Assembly (NCBI RefSeq): GCF_023023025.1
Contig: NZ_CP095481.1
Span: 3,658,001 to 3,722,000, forward strand
Source: Amycolatopsis sp. WQ 127309
Lineage (GTDB): Bacteria; Actinomycetota; Actinomycetes; Mycobacteriales; Pseudonocardiaceae
DNA: 64,000 nt
Direction of reading: 5' to 3'
Positions 59,427 through 64,000 of this stretch are shown in pieces; positions within the stretch are counted from its first letter, which is position 1, and every line of letters starts with the position of its first letter. Under the pieces are notes generated by a model that saw nothing but the letters and a program-made list of their open reading frames with translations, searched no databases and was not told the DNA's origin. Made by a program: the position numbers and the translations under genes.

Positions 59427-60323
59427 ATGTTCTGGCGTCCCGCGTTCGAGGTCGACCTGGGCCGGGTCCTGGGTCCGCTGACGCGTGGGCGCGGGTCGCT
59501 CAACATCTGCACCGACGAGCGCGGCGTCACCTGGCTGGCGTCGAACACGCCGGACGGCCCCGGCACGCTCGCTCTGCGCAAGCTGGGTGACGGCCGGATC
59601 GAGGCCGCCGCGTGGGGCGACGGCGCGGACCGGCTGCTCAGCGGCGTCCCGGCGCTGCTCGGCGCGGACGACGACGACAGCGGGTTCGTCGCGCACCACG
59701 ACGTCGTCGCGCGGGCCCGGCGGGAGAACCCCGGCCTGCAGCTCGGCGCGACCGGGTTCGTGTGGGACTGGCTGGTGCTCGCCGTGCTGGAGCAGAAGGT
59801 GACCGGCAAGGAGGCGATCCGGTCGTGGGCGGAGCTGTGCCGCCGGTTCGGCGAGCGGGCGCCCGGGCCGGCCCCGGACCGCCTGCGCGTGCCGCCGACG
59901 CCGGTGGCGCTGCGGTCGCTGCACGACTGGCACTGGCACCGCGCGGGCGTCGACATCAAGCGCCGGACGGCGCTGCTCAACGCCGCCCGCGTCGCGCACC
60001 ACCTGGAACGGGCGGTGGAGCTGCGCGGCCGCGAAGGCCGGCTGCTGCTGCGGCACGTACCGGGCATCGGCGTCTGGACGGCCGCGGAGATCGCGCAGCG
60101 CGCGTGGGGCGACCCGGACGCGGTGAGCTTCGGGGACTACAACATCCCGTCGATGGTGGGCCACGCGCTGCTGGGCGCGAAGCTCGACGACGACGGGATG
60201 GCCGAGCTGCTGGCGCCGTACGCGCCGCAACGGCAGCGCGCGGTCCGCTACCTGGAAGCGGCGGGCCACCGCCGCCCGCGCTTCGGCCCACGCATCGAAC
60301 TACGCGAATACCGCGCCATGTGA
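59427..60323 (+). CDS. HhH-GPD base-excision DNA glycosylase (AlkA-like)
   Basis: 298 residues. The HhH-GPD core is near the end: LLRHVPGIGVWTAAEIAQRAW, with catalytic Asp in DAVSFGDYNIPSMVG, preceded by VWDWLVLAVLEQKVTGKEAI. The N-terminal domain fits the AlkA layout. It removes alkylated bases such as 3-methyladenine; no 4Fe-4S Cys cluster is present. It follows manB by three bases on the same strand but is functionally separate. Confidence 0.88.
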   Translation: MFWRPAFEVDLGRVLGPLTRGRGSLNICTDERGVTWLASNTPDGPGTLALRKLGDGRIEAAAWGDGADRLLSGVPALLGADDDDSGFVAHHDVVARARRENPGLQLGATGFVWDWLVLAVLEQKVTGKEAIRSWAELCRRFGERAPGPAPDRLRVPPTPVALRSLHDWHWHRAGVDIKRRTALLNAARVAHHLERAVELRGREGRLLLRHVPGIGVWTAAEIAQRAWGDPDAVSFGDYNIPSMVGHALLGAKLDDDGMAELLAPYAPQRQRAVRYLEAAGHRRPRFGPRIELREYRAM

Positions 60324-60335
60324 GGACCCCCGGAA

Positions 60336-60390
60336 TGTCCTGAAGGGCACCCTCAGGGACGTAAGAGCCATGAGGGTGCCCTTCAGGACA
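60336..60390. terminator. Intergenic hairpin, type B copy 2
   Basis: TGTCCTGAAGGGCACCCTCA pairs with TGAGGGTGCCCTTCAGGACA over a loop GGGACGTAAGAGCCA. The stem core GAAGGGCACCCTCA is the same as in copy 1 at 3448, while the outer stem differs. The loop contains TAAGAGCC, as do type A loops. It starts 12 bases after the glycosylase stop, and a type A element follows six bases on. Confidence 0.75.
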
Positions 60391-60396
60391 TCCGGA

Positions 60397-60453
60397 AAGC
60401 CGTGAAGGCCTCCTTCCCGGCTCTTACGGCCGGTAAGGAGGCCTTCACGGCTT
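60397..60453. terminator. Intergenic hairpin, type A copy 3 (reverse orientation)
   Basis: Arms AAGCCGTGAAGGCCTCCTT and AAGGAGGCCTTCACGGCTT are identical to copies 1 and 2, but the centre reads CCGGCTCTTACGGCCGG, i.e. close to the reverse complement of the other centres. It lies directly after a type B hairpin, between convergent glycosylase (stop 60323) and the repeat membrane protein (stop 60457). Confidence 0.8.
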
Positions 60454-60456
60454 GTC

Positions 60457-60762
60457 CTACTGCTGCGGGGGGTAGCCGCCCTGCTGGGGCGGGTACGGCG
60501 GCGGCTGCTGGCCGGGGTAGCCCTGCTGCTGCGGGTATTCCTGCTGCTGGGGCGGGTAACCCGGTTGCTGCGGCGGGTAGCCCGGCTGCTGGCCCGGGTA
60601 GCCCTGCTGGGGCGGGTAGCCCGGTTGCTGCGGGGGATAGCCCGGGAACTGCTGCGGCGGGTACGGCGGCTGCTTCGGCTTCGAGACGTTGATCACGACG
60701 ATCACGACCGCCGCGATGCCCCCGAGCACCACCAGCAGGATCAACAGCATCAGCGCGGTCAC
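60457..60762 (-). CDS. Small membrane protein with PGYPPQQ repeats
   Basis: 101 residues from GTG 60762. One membrane span at the very start (MLLILLVVLGGIAAVVIVVI), then a tail built of PGYPPQQ- and GYPGQQ-type repeats to the end. The tail is low-complexity, rich in Pro, Gln, Tyr and Gly. A short N-terminal region and KPK after the span suggest that the tail faces the cytoplasm, but topology is uncertain. It begins three bases after the GntR stop and is the last gene of a three-gene operon. Function is not known. Confidence 0.75.
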   Translation of the reverse strand: MTALMLLILLVVLGGIAAVVIVVINVSKPKQPPYPPQQFPGYPPQQPGYPPQQGYPGQQPGYPPQQPGYPPQQQEYPQQQGYPGQQPPPYPPQQGGYPPQQ

Positions 60763-60765
60763 GGG

Positions 60766-61137
60766 TCAGCCGCTCCCTTCGTCGAGCGCGGCGCGGACGA
60801 TCGACAGCGCCTCGGTTGCGTCCAGGCCGAGCCTACGGGTGACCGCCGCGTACTCGGCCGCGGCCTGCTGGGCCCGGCGGCGCGTCTGGTCGCCGGACGC
60901 GCCGACGAAACTGCCCGCGCGGCCGCGGGTTTCGATCAGCCCGGCCTCTTCCAGCTCCCGGTAGGCCCGCGCGACGGTGTTCGGCGCGATGCCGAGGTCG
61001 ACCGCCAGCTGCCGCACCGTGGGCAGCTTCGTGCCGACGGCCAGCGAGCGGTCGTTGATCCGCGCCGCGAGCCCGGCGCGCACCTGCTCGAACGGCGGCA
61101 CCGGCGACGCGCTGTCGAAGGGGACGATCGGGCTCAC
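60766..61137 (-). CDS. GntR-family regulator, YtrA subfamily
   Basis: 123 residues from GTG 61137, whose start overlaps the previous gene's stop (GTGA). A GntR winged helix (VGTKLPTVRQLAVDLGIAPNTVARAYRELEEAGLIETRGRAGSF) is followed by only a 45-residue dimerisation helix pair, the short form seen in YtrA. YtrA regulators usually control ABC transporters; none is present here. It lies between two low-complexity membrane proteins in one operon, so it likely regulates them. Confidence 0.87.
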   Translation of the reverse strand: MSPIVPFDSASPVPPFEQVRAGLAARINDRSLAVGTKLPTVRQLAVDLGIAPNTVARAYRELEEAGLIETRGRAGSFVGASGDQTRRRAQQAAAEYAAVTRRLGLDATEALSIVRAALDEGSG

Positions 61138-61712
61138 CAGCTCTGCGGCCCCGTTCCCGGACCGGGCGGCGGTTGCTGCGGCGGGTAGTAGCCCTGCTGA
61201 GCCGGCGGCGGCCCCGGCGGCACCGGCGCGAAGCCCGGCTGCTGCGGGAATCCTTGCGACGGCGGTGGCCCTTGCGGTGCGGGCGCGAACCCGCCCGGCT
61301 GCGGGAACCCGGCCTGCTGCTGCGGAACGCCCGGCTGCTGCGGGAACCCCTGCGAAGGCGACGGGAACCCGGCCTGCTGCTGCGGAAACCCTTGCGACGG
61401 TTGCGGAACGCCGGGCTGCGGGAACCCTTGCGACGGCGGCGGTCCCTGCGGTGCCGTCGCGAACCCGCCCGGTTGCGGGAAGCTCTGCGACGGCGGCGCG
61501 AAACCCTGCTGCGGCGGGAAGTTCGCGGCGGGGAACTGCCCGCCGGCGCGCATGGCCTCGGTCCGCCGCATCTTCGACACCCGCACCGCGACCACGATCA
61601 CGAACACGATGATCGCGAGGATCAGCAGGCCGACGACGATGTAGCCGAACACCCCGCTGCCGCTGCCGCCACCGGAGTGGATGTGCACCCGCTCGGGGAA
61701 CTGCGTAGCCAT
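61134..61712 (-). CDS. Membrane protein with Phe-Pro-Gln repeats
   Basis: 192 residues from ATG 61712, with GGGAGG six bases upstream. A short polar head (MATQFPERVHIHSGGGSGS), one membrane span (FGYIVVGLLILAIIVFVIVV) with a VRVSKMRR stop-transfer patch, then about 140 residues of repeats such as PQPGGFA, PPPSQGFPQQPG and QQAGFP. The positive patch after the span suggests the tail is cytoplasmic. It heads the operon with the GntR gene and the second repeat protein. No domain other than the repeats. Confidence 0.75.
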   Translation of the reverse strand: MATQFPERVHIHSGGGSGSGVFGYIVVGLLILAIIVFVIVVAVRVSKMRRTEAMRAGGQFPAANFPPQQGFAPPSQSFPQPGGFATAPQGPPPSQGFPQPGVPQPSQGFPQQQAGFPSPSQGFPQQPGVPQQQAGFPQPGGFAPAPQGPPPSQGFPQQPGFAPVPPGPPPAQQGYYPPQQPPPGPGTGPQSW

Positions 61713-61738
61713 GTGGTCCTCCCTCTCCCGGCTCCAGG

Positions 61739-62284
61739 CTAGTGCCCGGCACCGACAGAAACCGCCGCTTTCACCAGATCGGCGAGATCCTCGGAGCCGG
61801 CCGGGAGCGCGTCCACCGGCCACCACCGCAGGTCGTCGGACTCGTCGCTGCGCACCGGCTCCGCACCCGGCGGCGCGTGCACGGCGTACCGGACGTCGAA
61901 GTGCCGCGTCGGCACCCCGAGCGAGCAGGTGATCGGGTGGACGTCGAGGTGCACCGGCGCGTCCCCGATCCGCAGGCCGGACACGCCGGACTCCTCGGTC
62001 GCCTCCCGCAGCGCCGCGTCGGCCAACGTCGCGTCGGACGGTTCGCAGTGCCCGCCGAGCTGCAGCCACCGGCCGACGCGCGGGTGCAGCGTGAGCAGCA
62101 CCCGCGTGCCGGTGTGGTCCAGCAGCACCGCGGACGCCGTCAGGTGCCCGGCCTCGCACGACCGGCGGCACGTGTCGTCCCGCGCCGCGAGAAAGCCGAG
62201 GAACGCCTGGCGCAGCGACTCCTGGGACGCGTCCGGAGGCGTCCACGAACCCAGCGTCGCGACGGCTTCGGCGTGCAGGCTCAC
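61739..62284 (-). CDS. Nudix hydrolase
   Basis: 181 residues. The Nudix box G-x5-E-x7-REUxEExGU is [25 protein letters not shown] (about 77-101). Beside it, LQLGGHCEP and [13 protein letters not shown] are shared by MutT-like and NUDIX sanitising enzymes. It hydrolyses a nucleoside diphosphate derivative, not yet specified. GTG 62284 overlaps the fbiB stop (GTGA), so it is translationally coupled to the F420 genes. Confidence 0.9.
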   Translation of the reverse strand: MSLHAEAVATLGSWTPPDASQESLRQAFLGFLAARDDTCRRSCEAGHLTASAVLLDHTGTRVLLTLHPRVGRWLQLGGHCEPSDATLADAALREATEESGVSGLRIGDAPVHLDVHPITCSLGVPTRHFDVRYAVHAPPGAEPVRSDESDDLRWWPVDALPAGSEDLADLVKAAVSVGAGH

Positions 62285-63627
62285 AGCTCCAGCAGCCCGT
62301 CACCCGGCGCGGCCGCTCCCCGCGGGGCCGGCTCGGCCAGCGGGATGCCGATCGCGACCGAGCCCAGCGGCTGCCAGCGCTCGTCCAGGCCGAGGACGTC
62401 GCGGACGATGTCCGCGGCGAAGATCGTCGACCCGATCCAGCACGAGCCGAGGCCTTCGGCGGCGAGCGCGACCAGCAGGCCCTGCACCGCGGCCCCGCCG
62501 GCGACGGTGAACATCGTCTTCTCGCAGTCGTTGCGGCGGGCGTCGGGGTAGGTGTGCGCGCCGTCCGGCACCAGGAACGGGATGACGATTTCCGGGGCCC
62601 GGTAAAGGATGTCGCCGCGGCTGAGCCGCTTCTCGACCTGCTCCGGGGTGAACTCGTCGCCGTTGAGGTCCGCCTGCCACGATTCACGCATCGCGTCGAG
62701 CAGTTCCTTGCGCTTCGCGCCGTCGCGGAGCCAGACGAACCGCACCGGGTGCGTGTGGTGCGGCGCGGGCGCGGTCAGCGCGGAGCCGACGGCTCGCCGG
62801 ATCGACGTCGGCGAGACCGGTTCGTCGCTGAACTGCCGCACCGACCGCCGGACCGGCACGGCTTCCCGGCGGCCCTGCGCGATGGCTTCGTTGGTGCCCA
62901 GCCGGAAGAGGTCCTCTTCGAGCGGCCGGATGAGCGTCCGCGCGGTCGAGCCGTCGTCGAAGAGGTCCAGCCCGCGGACGACGGCGACCGGCGTCCCGCC
63001 CAGCTTGCCCTTGACCAGGTCCGCGGCCGACGCGAGCTCGTCGGCGATCGCCACCTCGGTGACGGCCAGCTCGTTGCCCTGGCCGTCGATCGTGCCCCGG
63101 TAGGCGTGCAGCACGCGCAGCCCGGACGCGCCGATGGCGTTGTCGGTCTGCCCGACCCGCCAGGCGCGGCCCATGGTGTCGGTGACGACGACGGCGACCT
63201 CGACGCCGAGCCGTTCGCGCAGCCCGTTGCGCAGCGCCAGCGCGGACGCGTCCGGGTCGGCGGGCAGCAGCGCGACCTCGTCACCGGCCACATTGGACGC
63301 GTCGATGCCGGACGCCGCCTGCACGATGCCCAGCGGGTTCTCGGTGATCACCGTGCGGGCGATCCGCGCGACGATCCGCACGGCTTCCTGCTCGACGAGC
63401 TTGCGGCGGGCGGCGTCGCGGGCCTCGGGCTCGGTGGGCACGCGGACGAGCCTGCCCTCGGCCTTCGAGACGATCTTGCTGGTCACGACCACGACGTCGC
63501 CCGAGCGCAGCCACGGCGCGGCGGTGACGATCGCGCCGGTCAGGTCGTCGCCCGGGCGGAACTCGGGCAGCCCGGTGACGGGCAGGATCTCCAGCTTCGG
63601 GGAAGCGTGGTCGGCGGTGTTACTCAA
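62281..63627 (-). CDS. fbiB: Bifunctional coenzyme F420 protein FbiB (gamma-glutamyl ligase plus nitroreductase domain)
   Basis: About 448 residues. The N-terminal CofE domain (about 10-245) has [33 protein letters not shown] and [21 protein letters not shown]; the C-terminal nitroreductase-like domain (about 255-440) has [50 protein letters not shown]. It adds glutamates to F420-0 and reduces dehydro-F420-0. TTG 63627 overlaps the end of fbiA (TTGAGTAA). This is the same gene order as Rv3262-Rv3261. Confidence 0.94.
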   Translation of the reverse strand: MSNTADHASPKLEILPVTGLPEFRPGDDLTGAIVTAAPWLRSGDVVVVTSKIVSKAEGRLVRVPTEPEARDAARRKLVEQEAVRIVARIARTVITENPLGIVQAASGIDASNVAGDEVALLPADPDASALALRNGLRERLGVEVAVVVTDTMGRAWRVGQTDNAIGASGLRVLHAYRGTIDGQGNELAVTEVAIADELASAADLVKGKLGGTPVAVVRGLDLFDDGSTARTLIRPLEEDLFRLGTNEAIAQGRREAVPVRRSVRQFSDEPVSPTSIRRAVGSALTAPAPHHTHPVRFVWLRDGAKRKELLDAMRESWQADLNGDEFTPEQVEKRLSRGDILYRAPEIVIPFLVPDGAHTYPDARRNDCEKTMFTVAGGAAVQGLLVALAAEGLGSCWIGSTIFAADIVRDVLGLDERWQPLGSVAIGIPLAEPAPRGAAAPGDGLLEL

Positions 63628-64000
63628 CAGGGGCTCCAGCGAGTTCGAGAGCGGCACGGGCCATCGCCGCGGTCGCGTCCACATCGGACATCAGCAGCGG
63701 CACGTCGCGGACGGTCACGCCCGGCACGTCGGCCGTCTCGCCTTCGGCGATCAGCCAGCCGTCGAGCACGCCGTCGTCCTTGCGCGAGCCGTAGTGCCGG
63801 CCCACCGCCTCGGCCGACGTCTCGACGCCGATCGCGGTCAGGCACGCGTCGGCCATCCCGCGCAGCGCCTTGCCGCCGATGATCGGGGACACCCCGACCA
63901 CACCGGCCGACGTCTTGCGCAGCGCGTCCCGGATACCGGGCACGCCGAGGGTGGTGCCGACCGACACCACCGGGTTCGACGGCGCGAACAGCACCGCGTC
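63620..64000 (-). CDS. fbiA: 2-phospho-L-lactate transferase FbiA, C-terminal part (cut by window edge)
   Basis: The last 126 residues are seen. [23 protein letters not shown] is the CofD/FbiA substrate loop, and [40 protein letters not shown] follow. The enzyme joins a (dehydro)2-phospholactyl group to Fo to form (dehydro)F420-0. Its upstream end is outside the window. Stop TAA overlaps the fbiB start. Confidence 0.92.
   Translation of the reverse strand, partial: DAVLFAPSNPVVSVGTTLGVPGIRDALRKTSAGVVGVSPIIGGKALRGMADACLTAIGVETSAEAVGRHYGSRKDDGVLDGWLIAEGETADVPGVTVRDVPLLMSDVDATAAMARAALELAGAPVE

Noticed and set aside
57702..60269. Long open frame on the - strand over manB and the glycosylase
   Set aside because: Only its last 163 residues (from ATG 58193) lie outside other genes; the rest is antisense to manB and the glycosylase.
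45000..60300. Glycosyltransferase, rmlB and rmlD genes as part of an antibiotic gene cluster
   Set aside because: No polyketide, peptide synthetase or resistance genes adjoin, and wbbL, manB and LCP genes fit cell-wall glycan synthesis.
60470..61500. Tandem DNA repeats that resemble a CRISPR array or satellite
   Set aside because: The periodicity is codon-based and codes for PGYPPQQ and PSQGFPQ-type repeats in two membrane proteins; there are no unique spacers of equal length.
1..64000. Transfer RNA, ribosomal RNA, riboswitch, integrase or transposase
   Set aside because: None was recognised on reading both strands; weak tRNA genes could be missed without a covariance search.

Overview
The window reads as chromosomal DNA of a high-GC actinomycete. 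Start codons are often GTG or TTG, ribosome binding sites are of the GGAGG type, stop/start overlaps (GTGA, ATGA) are frequent, and there are many small regulators. It carries mycobacterial-type cell-wall sugar genes (rmlB, rmlD, wbbL, manB) and coenzyme F420 genes (fbiA, fbiB). From memory, the order birA - PH-domain protein - GtrA - purK - purE - acyl-CoA dehydrogenase - TIGR03089 protein - LytR/Cps/Psr (LCP) proteins - rmlD - wbbL - manB - fbiB - fbiA follows the Mycobacterium tuberculosis Rv3279c to Rv3261 region, with many insertions. Together with the intergenic hairpins this points to Pseudonocardiaceae, most likely Amycolatopsis. The genus is an inference.

Bases 1-9,600 are accessory. 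They hold small oxidoreductases each paired with a divergent or adjacent regulator (TetR/FAD monooxygenase, HxlR/dehydrogenase/SDR, flavodoxin reductase/GlxA regulator, ECF41-like sigma/Old Yellow Enzyme), a VOC protein, a lipoprotein and an NlpC/P60 hydrolase. One decayed gene, a transglutaminase-like remnant, lies here.

Bases 9,600-24,900 hold birA, a PH-domain membrane protein, HMG-CoA lyase, a TNT-type toxin with a small partner, a secreted GH92 alpha-mannosidase, a HisN-like phosphatase and a two-component system. They also hold an operon of two NarL/LuxR-type regulators with a Pvc16-like protein, an NmrA/MFS pair and two tandem GtrA proteins.

Bases 24,900-37,500 hold a sigma factor fused to its own anti-sigma zinc finger and a large exported region, a degenerate GGDEF-like protein, two tandem GT87 mannosyltransferases, purK-purE, a SDR, a double-HTH Lrp regulator, an acyl-CoA ligase and a FadE25-like acyl-CoA dehydrogenase.

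Bases 37,500-45,000 hold a secreted lipase behind a Crp-like site, several conserved hypotheticals, a DUF1206 membrane protein, a ribosomal-protection GTPase with a possible leader peptide, DoxX, TIGR03089 and an NmrA reductase with a clear promoter/operator.

Bases 45,000-60,300 are an envelope-glycan block: two LCP ligases, rmlB-rmlD, five glycosyltransferases including a GT2-GT4 fusion, wbbL and manB. These make dTDP-rhamnose and GDP-mannose, build lipid-linked glycan, and attach polymer to peptidoglycan. The window ends with a three-gene operon of two low-complexity single-span membrane proteins around a YtrA-type GntR regulator, then Nudix, fbiB and a truncated fbiA.

A family of intergenic hairpins with nearly identical sequence recurs at 3.4, 13.4, 43.2 and 60.3-60.5 kb, always at gene 3' ends. 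No tRNA, rRNA, CRISPR array, insertion sequence or phage integrase was seen. No stretch over 300 bases is without a gene.
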